NCBI GenBank assembly: GCA_039033995.1
Contig: JBCCBP010000008.1
Span: forward strand, 38,238 to 102,237
Length of the DNA stretch: 64,000 nucleotides
Origin: CALBPI01 sp039033995
Lineage (GTDB): Bacteria; Pseudomonadota; Gammaproteobacteria; Steroidobacterales; Woeseiaceae
Direction: 5' to 3'
Shown here in pieces: positions 1-9,380 of the stretch. The notes under the pieces are model-generated. The model was not told where the DNA came from, did not search any database, and saw only the letters and a program-made list of their open reading frames with translations. Position numbers and translations under genes: made by a program. How positions within the stretch are numbered: the stretch's first letter is position 1; every line of letters starts with the position of its first letter.

Positions 1-1
1 C

Positions 2-232
2 TTCATCGAGAAAAACCTGTATCCGAACGTCGACTTCTACTCAGGCATTATCTACCGCGCACTGGGTATCCCGACCTCGATGTTTACGGTGATGTTCGCG
101 ATCGGTCGCGCTGTCGGTTGGGTGGCACACTGGGATGAGATGATCGGCAGCAATACGCGTATCAGTCGCCCACGCCAGCTCTACGTTGGTCCGGCAGCAC
201 GTGACTACCAGGCGATTACTGACCGCGATTAA
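2..232 (+). CDS. gltA: Citrate synthase, C-terminal part (5' end outside window)
   Basis: The first 76 codons visible form the C-terminus of a type II (hexameric, Gram-negative) citrate synthase, which condenses oxaloacetate and acetyl-CoA as the entry step of the TCA cycle in the cytoplasm. Recognisable family segments are PNVDFYSGI, the small-domain helix with MFAIGRAVGW, and the ending ISRPRQLYVG before the stop TAA at 230-232. The active-site Asp of this family lies at the PNVDFYSG segment and is present. The gene is cut by the window edge, so its start and regulation cannot be seen. The downstream gene is on the opposite strand. Confidence 0.93.
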   Translation, partial: FIEKNLYPNVDFYSGIIYRALGIPTSMFTVMFAIGRAVGWVAHWDEMIGSNTRISRPRQLYVGPAARDYQAITDRD

Positions 233-245
233 TAGCCCTGCTGCC

Positions 246-860
246 TCAGGCAGCGTCTGCCGGCGCGATTAACTTGCGTAGTTTCTTGATCGACGCACGT
301 CGCATCGGCTTACCGTCGACCGGGCTCAACGGCGCCTGTCGCAACCCGTCATAACTGAACACGGTCGCTTCGATCGGCAGCTGCAGCCAGTCGAACCGAT
401 ACGCGGGAAACCCGCTGGATTGATTGCGCCTTAACTTCAGCCGTCGTTCGAACGGCCTGTATTGAATGCCCTTGTCGCTAAGGAACCAGGCGATATCTTC
501 GGCACTGTCCGCGAACAGGTGGAGATTGGCCGGACTGTCGTCGGCAGCCGTGCCGGCCAACAATGGTCCGACCAGTCGTGGTTCGAAGTGCTCAAGTTCC
601 AGCATCAGTGATAGCGCGGTCTTACGACGGCTCAGGATCGACGCATCGTGATCGCCCTCGTGGTAGAGCCGCTGGTGTTCGATCAGCGCTGCTTCGACTT
701 CCTGATTACTCGGTAACGCACCGTCACGCCCGAGCCCCAGCCGTTCCGCGGCTTTTCGTTTGGCGACCTGAAAGTCGCTGATACCATGGTCCACCATGAT
801 GCGTGAGGCTTCCTGGGCGACCGTCTGCCGGGAACGGTCACTGACAAACATCTGGGTCAC
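246..860 (-). CDS. Uncharacterised protein, nucleotidyltransferase-like family of gammaproteobacteria
   Basis: A 204-residue cytoplasmic protein with no signal peptide or membrane segment. The start is a GTG at 860, supported by AAGGAG at 867-872 (minus strand) six bases upstream. The N-terminal third is helical and charged. The central part carries LHLFADSAEDIAWFL and the C-terminus is basic (KKLRKL). It resembles a conserved family in Pseudomonas and relatives that is often loosely labelled nucleotidyltransferase-like; I see no GSxxxGD-type active-site motif, so I make no enzymatic claim. It lies between gltA and mrcA, co-directional with mrcA and 38 bases downstream of it, so it could be read through from that gene. 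Confidence 0.7.
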   Translation of the reverse strand: MTQMFVSDRSRQTVAQEASRIMVDHGISDFQVAKRKAAERLGLGRDGALPSNQEVEAALIEHQRLYHEGDHDASILSRRKTALSLMLELEHFEPRLVGPLLAGTAADDSPANLHLFADSAEDIAWFLSDKGIQYRPFERRLKLRRNQSSGFPAYRFDWLQLPIEATVFSYDGLRQAPLSPVDGKPMRRASIKKLRKLIAPADAA

Positions 861-898
861 GGCGAGCTCCTTTATGCTGCTGGCGCGGGACGGCTTGG

Positions 899-3418
899 CT
901 AGAAAATATCCTGTTCGCCGACTTCTTCACCGCCGTCATTATAAGGATTGATCTGCGGCCCGGTCAGCTGTGTTTTTGGCTGGGTACCCGCTTCGAAAGT
1001 CTCGAACTTAAAATTGGTGCTGTTGGCACCGGCAAGTTCGCCTGTGGCGGGATCAATCCTAACGGTGACCAATCCCGGCGGTTGCGGATAACTACGCTCC
1101 GGCGCGCCGGCCAGCGCATCGCGCATGAAATGAATCCACATCGGCAGCGCCGTGCGCCCACCCTCTTCGCCCGCGCCAAGCGGTTCATCGCTATCGAAGC
1201 CGACCCAGCTGATCGCGACAAGGTCGGGATTAAAGCCGCCGAACCATGCGTCACGCTGATCGTTGGATGTGCCGGTTTTGCCAGCGAGGTCTTGTCGGCC
1301 GAGCGTTCTCGCGCGGCGGCCGGTGCCGCGCTGGATGACATCGCGCATCAGGTCTTGGATCAGCCAGATATTCGTGGCGGGCAAGACACGCGGTGCGACG
1401 TAATCATTGCCCCAAAACTCCTGTAAGGCAGCGCCGGTCAGCGACAACGTCGACGTATCTTCGAGGTCAGTGGCATTTTGTGGCTCGTCTTGTCCTATCG
1501 TCGATTCCAGTTCGCAGGTCTTGCAGACAATCCTCGGCGTTTCGGCGAACAAGACTTCCCCGTCGGAAAGTTCGATGCGATCGATAAAGTAGGGTTCGAC
1601 GGCGTAGCCGCCGTTCGCCAACACCGCGTAGCCCTTGGCCATATCCAGCGGCGTCGCAGCACCGCTACCCAGCGCCAGCGAGAGGTTATTCGGGATGGCG
1701 TCACTCTCGAATCCGAAGCGGGCGATGTGGCGAGTCGCCGACACAATGCCCATCTTCATCACCATTCTGACCGACACGAGGTTCATTGACCGCACCAGCG
1801 CCTCGCGCATGCGTGTGCGTCCATAAAACCGACCGGTCGAGTTTTTCGGGCGCCATACGCCTTCGTACTCTGCAGACTCGATGACCACCGGCGCATCATT
1901 AATAATGCTGGCTGCGGTAAATCCGTTCGCCAATGCGGCGGAATAGATAAACGGCTTGAAGCTGGAACCGGGCTGGCGCTTGGCTTGCGTGACACGGTTG
2001 AATTTACTGGCGGTGTAGTCGAATCCGCCGACCAGCGCAGCAATGCCGCCGTCGGTGGGATTCAACGCGACGAGAGCGCCCTGCGCCTGCGGCACCTGCG
2101 CCAGTGCCAGATCGTCCTCGACGGTGGTGTATACATAAATAACATCACCGGCGGCCAGCACGTCATCGATCGACTCGGGTTTGGCGCCCACGATGCTGCG
2201 GTCGATGAAAGGGACCGCCCAATTGACGCCACCCCAGTTCAGCTGACCGGTCTCGCCCCTGGCAAACCGGACGCTGGCCGCATTGTTATCGGTATTGATT
2301 GCCGTGACCAAAGCGGCACGCAGCCCACCCGGGTTTGGGATGTTCGCCAACATCTCCTCAATATCGGTATCGCTGGCGGTGGCTAAATCCAAGCGCCGCA
2401 GCGGCCCTCGATAGCCATGGCGGCGATCATATTCGAGTAGGCCGTCGCGGACGGCATAGTTCGCCGCCTGCTGCATCTGGCTGTCGATTGTCGTGTGTAC
2501 CCTGAAGCCGCGGGTTGTGATGTCCCGCCCGTACTCGTTCATTAGTCGAATACGCACCATTTCCGCGAGATACGGTGCGGCCAGCTCGATATCCGGCCCG
2601 TGTAGCCGTGACAGCATCGGGTGATCGTTGGCTTCCTGATATTGCTGCTCGGAGATGTAGCCGAGATCACGCATGCGTCCGAGCACGTAGCTGCGGCGAT
2701 TTTTGGCAGCCTCCGGGCCGGCAACAGGGTTGTAGTTGGACGGTGCAGGCAGCACACCGGCCAGCGTGGCGGCCTCGGCGATCGTCAGATCCACCAGTTC
2801 CTTGTCAAAATAAATCTGCGCAGCCGCCGCGACGCCATAGGCACGCTGACCAAAGAACATCTTGTTCAGGAACAGCGCCATGATTTCTTCTTTGCTGAAC
2901 TCTTGCTCGATCTTGTAGGCGAGAAACGCCTCTTTGATTTTGCGGATAATCTTCCGCTCACGGGACAGGAAGTAGTCTCTCGCCAGCTGCTGCGTGAGCG
3001 TGCTGGTGCCTCGCGCCTCGCGCCCGGTCAGCACCGATCTGACGGCAGCGCGCAAAATCCCAAAAGGGTCGACGCCCCAATGTTGGAAAAAACGTTTATC
3101 TTCCGCCGCAACAAAGGCATGGACGACATGTTCCGGCACTTGATCGTAAGTCACCGGCAGCCGGCGCTGCTCGCCGATTTCCTGAATCAGCTTGCCATCC
3201 CGACTAAAAATACGCAGCGGAACCTGCAACGGGATGTCACGCACCGTCGCAGCCTCCGGGAGGCCTGGCTTGGCGTAGTGGTAGGCCGCAAAGATAGCGC
3301 CGGTAATCGCGATAGCTGCGCTTAAGCCTAGTGCCAGCCCCAAAACGGCCAGGCGTAAAAGCAATTTGGTCTTCAAAGTGGTGGGTGAGTCCTTGTCAGC
3401 GCGAGGCTCATTATGCAT
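899..3418 (-). CDS. mrcA: Penicillin-binding protein 1A, bifunctional glycosyltransferase/transpeptidase
   Basis: An 839-residue class A penicillin-binding protein that polymerises lipid II and cross-links peptidoglycan at the inner-membrane face of the periplasm. A short cytoplasmic tail is followed by one transmembrane helix (about 19-41). The GT51 domain follows, with catalytic Glu106 in AAEDKRFFQHWG, then an OB-like insert. The transpeptidase domain has the SxxK motif at Ser485-Lys488 (PGSSFKPF) and KTGT at 714. Length and domain order match PBP1A (mrcA/ponA). It is divergent from pilMNOPQ, an arrangement common in gammaproteobacteria. The 260-base gap to pilM must hold both promoters. 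Confidence 0.95.
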   Translation of the reverse strand: MHNEPRADKDSPTTLKTKLLLRLAVLGLALGLSAAIAITGAIFAAYHYAKPGLPEAATVRDIPLQVPLRIFSRDGKLIQEIGEQRRLPVTYDQVPEHVVHAFVAAEDKRFFQHWGVDPFGILRAAVRSVLTGREARGTSTLTQQLARDYFLSRERKIIRKIKEAFLAYKIEQEFSKEEIMALFLNKMFFGQRAYGVAAAAQIYFDKELVDLTIAEAATLAGVLPAPSNYNPVAGPEAAKNRRSYVLGRMRDLGYISEQQYQEANDHPMLSRLHGPDIELAAPYLAEMVRIRLMNEYGRDITTRGFRVHTTIDSQMQQAANYAVRDGLLEYDRRHGYRGPLRRLDLATASDTDIEEMLANIPNPGGLRAALVTAINTDNNAASVRFARGETGQLNWGGVNWAVPFIDRSIVGAKPESIDDVLAAGDVIYVYTTVEDDLALAQVPQAQGALVALNPTDGGIAALVGGFDYTASKFNRVTQAKRQPGSSFKPFIYSAALANGFTAASIINDAPVVIESAEYEGVWRPKNSTGRFYGRTRMREALVRSMNLVSVRMVMKMGIVSATRHIARFGFESDAIPNNLSLALGSGAATPLDMAKGYAVLANGGYAVEPYFIDRIELSDGEVLFAETPRIVCKTCELESTIGQDEPQNATDLEDTSTLSLTGAALQEFWGNDYVAPRVLPATNIWLIQDLMRDVIQRGTGRRARTLGRQDLAGKTGTSNDQRDAWFGGFNPDLVAISWVGFDSDEPLGAGEEGGRTALPMWIHFMRDALAGAPERSYPQPPGLVTVRIDPATGELAGANSTNFKFETFEAGTQPKTQLTGPQINPYNDGGEEVGEQDIF

Positions 3419-3678
3419 ATTGAGCGTGCAATACGAAAACCAATTAGTGACAACTCCCTGACGTATTGCCCCCGGTCAGCCAAATATGGGGGATAGATGG
3501 CGACTGGCGATACCTGGTTCACAGATTTTCCATTATCTGCTGACTTAGCATATGGATTGCTAAAAGCGGAACGTAGTCACATTTTATTTAACACTTCGTT
3601 GATATATAGTTAACTTCGTTTCCTCAGGCGACCGGCTATAAATTAGGCGTAACTCAACGAATTTTAAGGAAAAACTGA
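3419..3678. promoter_or_regulatory. Divergent promoter region between mrcA and pilM
   Basis: This 260-base AT-enriched gap must drive mrcA leftwards and the pil operon rightwards. On the plus strand TATAAATT at 3637-3644 is a plausible -10 for pilM, without a convincing -35. A short inverted repeat TTAGCA/TGCTAA lies at 3545-3550 and 3558-3563. The pilM ribosome-binding site AAGGA is at 3666-3670. No coding sequence is apparent. The promoter assignments are by eye only. Confidence 0.45.
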
Positions 3679-4740
3679 GTGTTATTCGGCAAAAAAACCC
3701 GCATCCTGCTCGGGCTTGACATAACGACTTCTTCGATCAAGCTCATCGAGCTCGCTCAGGCTGGTCGTGGATACCGTGTGGAATCCTATGCAGCGGAGCC
3801 CACACCGGCCAATTCCATTAACGATAAAGCCATCGTTGACGCCCAGGCGGTCGGCGAGGCTATTCGTCGGGCGGTCAAGCGTTCAGGCAGCAAAATTCGC
3901 GAGGCCGCATTTGCGATTAGCGGCGAAGCTGCAATCACCAAGACCATTCAGATGCCGTCCAGCTTGTCTGAAGCGGATATGGAAGGCCAGGTCGAGATCC
4001 AGGCAGACCAATACATTCCGTTCCCGATGGAAGAGGTCAGTCATGACTTCGAGATCATCGGCCCGAATGACGCTGATCCGGATATGAACGATGTGCTGCT
4101 GGTCGCAACGCGAACGGACAACGTTGACCAGCGCGAAGCCGCGGTTTCTGCTGCCGGTTTGAAAAGCGTGGTTGTCGATGTCGAAGCCTTTGCGCTCGAA
4201 AACGCCTGCCGCTTGTTGTCCCATCAGATCCCCAACAACGGCATGGGCCAATCGGTAGCTGTCGTCGATATCGGCGCCAGCAACACCATGTTCGGTGTGT
4301 TGCGCGACATGAAAGTGATCTACACCCGCGATTTCGCATTCGGCGGGCAGCAGCTGACAGAAGAGATTATGCGGACCTACGGCTTATCCGTCGAAGATGC
4401 CGGTCGCGCGAAGAAAGAAGGCGGCTTGCCGAGCAACTACGAGCCGGAAGTGCTCGATCCATTTATTGATGACGTTACCCAGCAAGTCAGCCGTTCGCTG
4501 CAGTTCTATCTGGCATCGGGCGGTGGGCGTGAGCAGCCGGACATGATTCTGGTCTGCGGCGGTTGCGCCAACATTCCTGGTATCGCAGATGTGATCGCGA
4601 GCCGGGTCGGGATTCCGACGGAGATCGGCGACCCGCTAGGACAGATGAAAGTCTCAGCCCGCGCCAAGTCGCAAGGTGTGGAGAGAGATGCATGCGCCTT
4701 ACTGACCGCGTTCGGTCTTGCGCTGAGGAGCTTTGACTAA
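3679..4740 (+). CDS. pilM: Type IV pilus assembly protein PilM
   Basis: A 353-residue actin-fold cytoplasmic ATPase that binds the PilN N-terminus and anchors the type IV pilus alignment complex at the inner membrane. The start is GTG, with AAGGA eight bases upstream. The actin-like phosphate loops are visible: LGLDITTSSIKLIEL at residues 11-25, VVDIGASNT from residue 195, and CGGCANIPG near 293. Length is typical (about 354). The stop TAA overlaps the ATG of pilN by one base (TAATG), so the two are translationally coupled. It is the first gene of the pilMNOPQ operon. Confidence 0.96.
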   Translation: MLFGKKTRILLGLDITTSSIKLIELAQAGRGYRVESYAAEPTPANSINDKAIVDAQAVGEAIRRAVKRSGSKIREAAFAISGEAAITKTIQMPSSLSEADMEGQVEIQADQYIPFPMEEVSHDFEIIGPNDADPDMNDVLLVATRTDNVDQREAAVSAAGLKSVVVDVEAFALENACRLLSHQIPNNGMGQSVAVVDIGASNTMFGVLRDMKVIYTRDFAFGGQQLTEEIMRTYGLSVEDAGRAKKEGGLPSNYEPEVLDPFIDDVTQQVSRSLQFYLASGGGREQPDMILVCGGCANIPGIADVIASRVGIPTEIGDPLGQMKVSARAKSQGVERDACALLTAFGLALRSFD

Positions 4741-5312
4741 TGCCGCAAATTAACCTGCTGCCATGGCGCGAGGAATTACGCAAAGAGCGCCAGAAAGTAT
4801 TCATGTTCTCGGTCGTGGGCGCGATCGCTGCCGCCGGTCTGCTGGTTGGCGCCGTGAACATGGTGTTCAGCAACATGATCGATCATCAGCGCGATCGCAA
4901 TCGCCTGCTGAATCAGGAGATCAGCAAACTGAACGAAAGCATTAAGGGCATTGAAGGTATCGAGCGCCAGAAGCAACGCTTGATCGCACGGATGCAGGTG
5001 ATTGAAGAGCTGCAGCAAAGCCGGCCCGAGATTGTGCACTTGTTCGATGAGTTGACCCGCACGGTACCCGACGGAGTGCACCTGAATCGGGTGACGCAGT
5101 CTGGTCGTAGCGTAAAACTGAATGGGGTGGCGCAGTCGAGCACGCGCGTGTCGTCGTACATGCGTAACGTCAACGACTCCGACTGGCTCGGCAATCCGGA
5201 TCTCGACAAGATTGAAACGGTCGACCGCGGTCAGCGTCGAGAGCGTTTCAATTTTACGCTGGACGCATCTCAGCTTGTGCAAAATAACGAAGACGGGGAG
5301 ATTGGACAGTGA
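4740..5312 (+). CDS. pilN: Type IV pilus assembly protein PilN
   Basis: A 190-residue bitopic inner-membrane protein. It starts with the conserved INLLPWRE motif (residues 4-11), the segment that docks into PilM. One transmembrane helix follows at about 20-42, then a periplasmic coiled coil and an alpha/beta fold that pairs with PilO. Start and stop overlap the neighbours (TAATG with pilM; GTGA with pilO), as expected for stoichiometric co-translation of the alignment complex. Confidence 0.95.
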   Translation: MPQINLLPWREELRKERQKVFMFSVVGAIAAAGLLVGAVNMVFSNMIDHQRDRNRLLNQEISKLNESIKGIEGIERQKQRLIARMQVIEELQQSRPEIVHLFDELTRTVPDGVHLNRVTQSGRSVKLNGVAQSSTRVSSYMRNVNDSDWLGNPDLDKIETVDRGQRRERFNFTLDASQLVQNNEDGEIGQ

Positions 5313-5905
5313 GCTTTATCGACGACCTGCAATCCCTCGACTTCAATGACGTCGGCCGCTGGCCCCTGCCGTTCCGTATCGGTGCGATTGCGTTGATATT
5401 CGCTGTCGTACTCGCGGCGGGTGTCTACATGACAATCGTCAAGGACAAACAACTGAAGCTTGAATCCGAGCAACGTAAAGAAGTCGATTTGAAAGCGACT
5501 TTCGAACAAAAACAAAACAAGGCGGCAAACTACCAGGCTTATGCGGACCAGTTGGTCGAAATGCGCGAGTCGTTTGGTGCCATGTTGCGACAGCTTCCGG
5601 GTGAAACCGAGATCCCGAACCTGATTACGGATATCTCGCAAACCGGTCTCGCTGCTGGTCTGGAGGAAAAACTCTTCCAGCCACAAGAAGAGATCCAGCG
5701 TGACTTCTATGCCGAGAAGCCGATCAAGATCCGGCTGACCGGCTCCTACCATGCGTTTGCGAACTTCGCGAGCAGCGTGGCGGCATTGCCACGTATTGTG
5801 ACGCTACATGACATCAATATCGTGCCGGAACAAAACAATCCGTCCACGTTGGTTCTTGATGTCACGGCGAAAACCTATCGCTACCTCGAAGAAGATGAGG
5901 GCTAG
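5309..5905 (+). CDS. pilO: Type IV pilus assembly protein PilO
   Basis: A 198-residue inner-membrane protein. The GTG start overlaps the pilN stop by four bases (GTGA). A short cytoplasmic N-terminus is followed by one helix (about 25-45), a charged coiled coil (EQRKEVDLKATFEQKQNKA) and a periplasmic ferredoxin-like domain. Its partners are PilN and PilP, bridging the inner membrane to the secretin. Length is close to the usual 207 residues. Confidence 0.94.
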   Translation: MSFIDDLQSLDFNDVGRWPLPFRIGAIALIFAVVLAAGVYMTIVKDKQLKLESEQRKEVDLKATFEQKQNKAANYQAYADQLVEMRESFGAMLRQLPGETEIPNLITDISQTGLAAGLEEKLFQPQEEIQRDFYAEKPIKIRLTGSYHAFANFASSVAALPRIVTLHDINIVPEQNNPSTLVLDVTAKTYRYLEEDEG

Positions 5906-5911
5906 TCGGAG

Positions 5912-6466
5912 ATGAGATCAATGCCAATCCCTCTTAACAAACGACGTCGGTCAACCATTGCCCTGGTGGGTATGTTGTCTGCCATGCTGACTGCTTGCGG
6001 CGGCGACATGCGCGACCTCGAGGTGTACATCGACGAAGTAAAAAGTCGCCCCGGTCAACGGCCTGAGCCGCTGCCTGAAGTGAAACCCTATGAAACGTTT
6101 ACCTATGTCGCGGATACCGAAGGTTTACGCTCGCCTTTTGAGCCCGATGTACCTTCTGCTGCGACGGGTGGTCCAGGTGGAAGCGGCGTCAACGGGCCTG
6201 ATCCGACGCGTAGTCGCGAATACCTCGAGGAGTTTCCACTGGACTCTTTCGACATGGTCGGCACGCTCAGTATGGGCGGCAACAATTTTGGTCTGCTGCG
6301 AGCGCAGGACGGCATTGTTCATCGTGTCCTGCCCGGTAACTACATCGGACAAAACGACGGAAAAATCACGTCGATCACTGAATCAGAAATTCAGCTGGTC
6401 GAAATTGTTTCAAACGGTATAGGCGGCTATATCGAACGAGAAGTGGCGATAGCCCTTGCGAATTAA
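5912..6466 (+). CDS. pilP: Type IV pilus assembly lipoprotein PilP
   Basis: A 184-residue lipoprotein. A basic N-terminus and hydrophobic stretch end in the lipobox LTAC, giving Cys29 as the lipidated residue of the mature protein. A Pro-rich linker follows and then the small beta-domain (residues about 110-180, with DSFDMVGTLS and VLPGNYIGQNDG) that binds the N0/N1 region of PilQ. It sits six bases after pilO and eleven before the first in-frame ATG of pilQ, within the operon. Confidence 0.94.
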   Translation: MRSMPIPLNKRRRSTIALVGMLSAMLTACGGDMRDLEVYIDEVKSRPGQRPEPLPEVKPYETFTYVADTEGLRSPFEPDVPSAATGGPGGSGVNGPDPTRSREYLEEFPLDSFDMVGTLSMGGNNFGLLRAQDGIVHRVLPGNYIGQNDGKITSITESEIQLVEIVSNGIGGYIEREVAIALAN

Positions 6467-6498
6467 GCCATTCGGACATGGCATTGGGAGTACCTAGA

Positions 6499-8700
6499 AT
6501 GATGCGCACAACAACAGCGGCGCCCCTTACACGGATCTGGCAGGTATTAGCCGCGACATTGGTGGTCGCTGGTTTGATGCTGGCCGCGCAACCGGCCGAA
6601 GCCCAGGATCCAAGTAACGGTCTCAGAGATATACAAGTTCAGGCATTGCCGAACCGCGGCGTAGAGCTTCGGCTGGTAATGAGTGAGGCGGCACCCGAGC
6701 CGATCAGCTTTACGATCGACAACCCGGCCCGCATCGTTCTGGATATTCCTGAATCGAAGTTGGAGGTTGGTACTCGCCGACAGCAAGTCGATCTTGGTCC
6801 GCTCGACACGGTCATGATGGCGGAAGCCAACGGTCGGACACGTGCGGTACTGAACCTGCAATCGATGGTCGACTACAACACGTCAGTCAGCGGCAACACG
6901 ATTATCGTGACGCTGGCGGGTGGTGCCGGTTCCGGATCGACCGCAGCTGGCTCAAGCGCCTTCCCTGCGCCGAGTGGTGGCAATGCGCCAGCGCCGGCCG
7001 CCTACGATGGCCCGCGTGCGATCGACAACATCGATTTCCGTCGTACACGTGAAGGCGGTGGTCGCATTTTGGTTAGCCTGACCGATCCGTCAACGCCGGT
7101 AGATATTCGCCAGGAAGGTGGTCGTGTTGTGGCCTTGTTCAAAGGCACGCAATTGCCGGATGACCTGCTGCGTCGTTTGGATGTACAGGATTTCGCGACA
7201 CCGGTAACGACCGTCGACGCCATGCGTGTAAATGGTGACGTTCGCGTATTGATCAGTGCTGATGGTGACTACGAGCAGCTTGCATACCAGTCCGATGGTT
7301 TGTTCGCGATCGAAATCACGAAAGTCGAGAAAGACGAGTCTTCAGGCACGATCTTCTCGGAAGAAAAAGAATACTTCGGTGAGCGCGTCACGCTGAACTT
7401 CCAGGACATCGAAACCCGTGCTGTGTTGCAGGTATTGGCCGAGATTTCAGGCCGCAATATCGTCGTCTCCGACACGGTTCAGGGCAGCTTGACGCTGCGT
7501 CTGCGCAACGTCCCATGGGACCAGGCGCTTGATATTGTTATGACCACACGCGGTCTCGACATGCGTGAGAACGGCAACGTGATCATCGTGGCGCCAGCAA
7601 CAGAAATCGCAGCACGCGAACAAGCAGACCTGGAGTCCAAACTGGCCATCCAGGAACTGGAGCCGATCTATACCGAGTTCCTGCAGATTAACTACGCGAA
7701 AGCTGCTGACATGAAAGAGCTACTCGATCAGGGCATCCTGACCGAGCGCGGGTCGGTGACTATCGATGAACGTACCAACACGTTGTTGCTGCGCGACACG
7801 GCGGAGAGCCTGAGAAATATTCGACGCATGGTGCAAACCCTCGACATTCCGGTACAGCAAGTCCTGATCGAGTCACGCATCGTATCGGTCAACGACGACT
7901 ACCGTCGTGATCTCGGTGTGCGTCTTGGTCTGACTGCGGTTGAAGACTCCGGTGACGATGGCTTGCTCGCTGTCACCGGTACCAGCGCTAACGCCGGCGG
8001 TATCATTAGCTCCGCGCTCGACAATATCGTCGATAACGCTGAGGACGATGACCCACTGACCAACGGCCCGTTCCCGGTCAACGTCGGTCCGATCGATGGT
8101 CGTTATAACGTCAATATTCCGGTACAGAACCCGGCCGGTCAGTTCGCTCTTGCCATTCTCGAGAGCGACTATATCCTCGATCTTGAATTGTCAGCACTGC
8201 AGGCGGAAGGTCGTGGTGAGATCGTCTCCAGCCCGCGCGTTGTGACGGCGAACCAGAAGGAAGCCGTCATCAAGCAGGGTGTCGAGATTCCGTATCAGGA
8301 AGCGACCGCCAGTGGTGCTGCTGCTGTTACCTTTAAAGAGGCGGTGTTGAGCCTGACGGTGACGCCGCAAATCACACCGGATGGCAACATCGCCATGGAC
8401 CTGCGCGTCAGCCAGGACACGATCGGCGTGATTTTCCAGATCCAGGGTGGTGGTCAGGTACCGAGTATCGATACGCGTGAGGTCGAAACGCAGGTATTGG
8501 TCAACGATGGGCAAACCGTTGTACTCGGTGGCATTTACGAGACTGAAGTTCGTGACAACGATACCAAAGTACCGGTGCTCGGCGATATTCCATTCATCGG
8601 TAGCCTGTTCAGAAACACGGTTCGTATCAATAACAAGTCTGAGCTGTTGATCTTCGTGACACCGAAGATCCTTGAAGAGGGATCCTTCATCGAGCAATAG
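6499..8700 (+). CDS. pilQ: Type IV pilus secretin PilQ
   Basis: The outer-membrane secretin pore through which the pilus exits. The frame is open from an ATG at 6478, but GGGAG at 6486-6490 sits eight bases before the ATG at 6499, so I choose that start (733 residues). A signal peptide ends near AEAQ. Two AMIN peptidoglycan-binding domains follow (about residues 40-140 and 175-265), then the STN/N0-N1 region from about 300, and the secretin domain in the C-terminal third with VSSPRVVTANQKEA and VPVLGDIPFIGSLFR. It closes the pil operon and is followed by a strong terminator. Confidence 0.95.
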   Translation: MMRTTTAAPLTRIWQVLAATLVVAGLMLAAQPAEAQDPSNGLRDIQVQALPNRGVELRLVMSEAAPEPISFTIDNPARIVLDIPESKLEVGTRRQQVDLGPLDTVMMAEANGRTRAVLNLQSMVDYNTSVSGNTIIVTLAGGAGSGSTAAGSSAFPAPSGGNAPAPAAYDGPRAIDNIDFRRTREGGGRILVSLTDPSTPVDIRQEGGRVVALFKGTQLPDDLLRRLDVQDFATPVTTVDAMRVNGDVRVLISADGDYEQLAYQSDGLFAIEITKVEKDESSGTIFSEEKEYFGERVTLNFQDIETRAVLQVLAEISGRNIVVSDTVQGSLTLRLRNVPWDQALDIVMTTRGLDMRENGNVIIVAPATEIAAREQADLESKLAIQELEPIYTEFLQINYAKAADMKELLDQGILTERGSVTIDERTNTLLLRDTAESLRNIRRMVQTLDIPVQQVLIESRIVSVNDDYRRDLGVRLGLTAVEDSGDDGLLAVTGTSANAGGIISSALDNIVDNAEDDDPLTNGPFPVNVGPIDGRYNVNIPVQNPAGQFALAILESDYILDLELSALQAEGRGEIVSSPRVVTANQKEAVIKQGVEIPYQEATASGAAAVTFKEAVLSLTVTPQITPDGNIAMDLRVSQDTIGVIFQIQGGGQVPSIDTREVETQVLVNDGQTVVLGGIYETEVRDNDTKVPVLGDIPFIGSLFRNTVRINNKSELLIFVTPKILEEGSFIEQ

Positions 8701-8723
8701 ACAAGCGGCAAGAGCTACAATCT

Positions 8724-8759
8724 GGCCGGTGGTTGCGTAACGCAGCCACCGGCCTTTTT
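8724..8759 (+). terminator. Rho-independent terminator after pilQ
   Basis: GGCCGGTGG (8724-8732) pairs perfectly with CCACCGGCC (8746-8754). TGCG/CGCA extends the stem inside and a TAA loop closes it. TTTTT follows at 8755-8759. It ends the pilMNOPQ transcript only 21 bases before the aroK start codon. Confidence 0.92.
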
Positions 8760-8780
8760 GCTTTCTGATATAACGTCAAC

Positions 8781-9311
8781 ATGACAGAACGGGTTTTTTT
8801 GGTAGGGCCAATGGGTGCGGGCAAGACAGCAGTCGGTCGCCAGCTTGCGCGACGCCTGGGTTTGCCGTTTGAGGATGCGGACGCGTGGCTTGAGAAAAGA
8901 ACTGGGGTCGATATCGCCTACATTTTTGAAAAGGAAGGTGAGGACGGCTTCCGCCGCCGCGAGCGCCGTGCGATCGACACTCTGACGCAGCGCGATCCTA
9001 TCGTGCTGTCGACCGGCGGCGGCGCGGTGATGCGGCCTGCAAATCGACGGCGGCTCGCAGAACGCGGCATCGTCGTCTATCTGCATACGACAGTCGATCA
9101 GCAATGGCAGCGCGTCCGGCATTCGCTGCACCGGCCATTGCTGCGCCAGGAAGATCCCAAGGGCGTATTGACGGCCTTGTTTGATCTGCGCCATCCGTTG
9201 TATCTGGGGCTTGCTGACATCGTGGTCGATACCGACGGCGCCAAGGTGCCCGCCGTCGCCGATCACATCGCCGACGTGCTACGAACGCACCATGGCTTCT
9301 GTCCGGCGTGA
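8781..9311 (+). CDS. aroK: Shikimate kinase I
   Basis: A 176-residue cytoplasmic P-loop kinase that phosphorylates shikimate at the 3-hydroxyl with ATP. Walker A is GPMGAGKT at residues 9-16. The shikimate-binding FEDADAWLE segment follows at about 30-38, then the STGGGAV loop at about 75-81 and the RPLL lid region near 117. Length is typical. The start has no clear Shine-Dalgarno sequence and lies just past the pilQ terminator, with TATAAC at 8769-8774. It is followed by aroB, the usual pairing. Confidence 0.95.
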   Translation: MTERVFLVGPMGAGKTAVGRQLARRLGLPFEDADAWLEKRTGVDIAYIFEKEGEDGFRRRERRAIDTLTQRDPIVLSTGGGAVMRPANRRRLAERGIVVYLHTTVDQQWQRVRHSLHRPLLRQEDPKGVLTALFDLRHPLYLGLADIVVDTDGAKVPAVADHIADVLRTHHGFCPA

Positions 9312-9380
9312 CCACAGCGACTCGCACGTACACACTCAATCGCCTATGCTGTCCTGATGGCAGTCACCGAAGAATGTGCG

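Noticed and set aside
2621..3325. A 234-codon plus-strand open frame inside mrcA
   Set aside because: It is antisense to a fully conserved penicillin-binding protein gene and shows no recognisable domain; long opposite frames are expected in GC-rich DNA.
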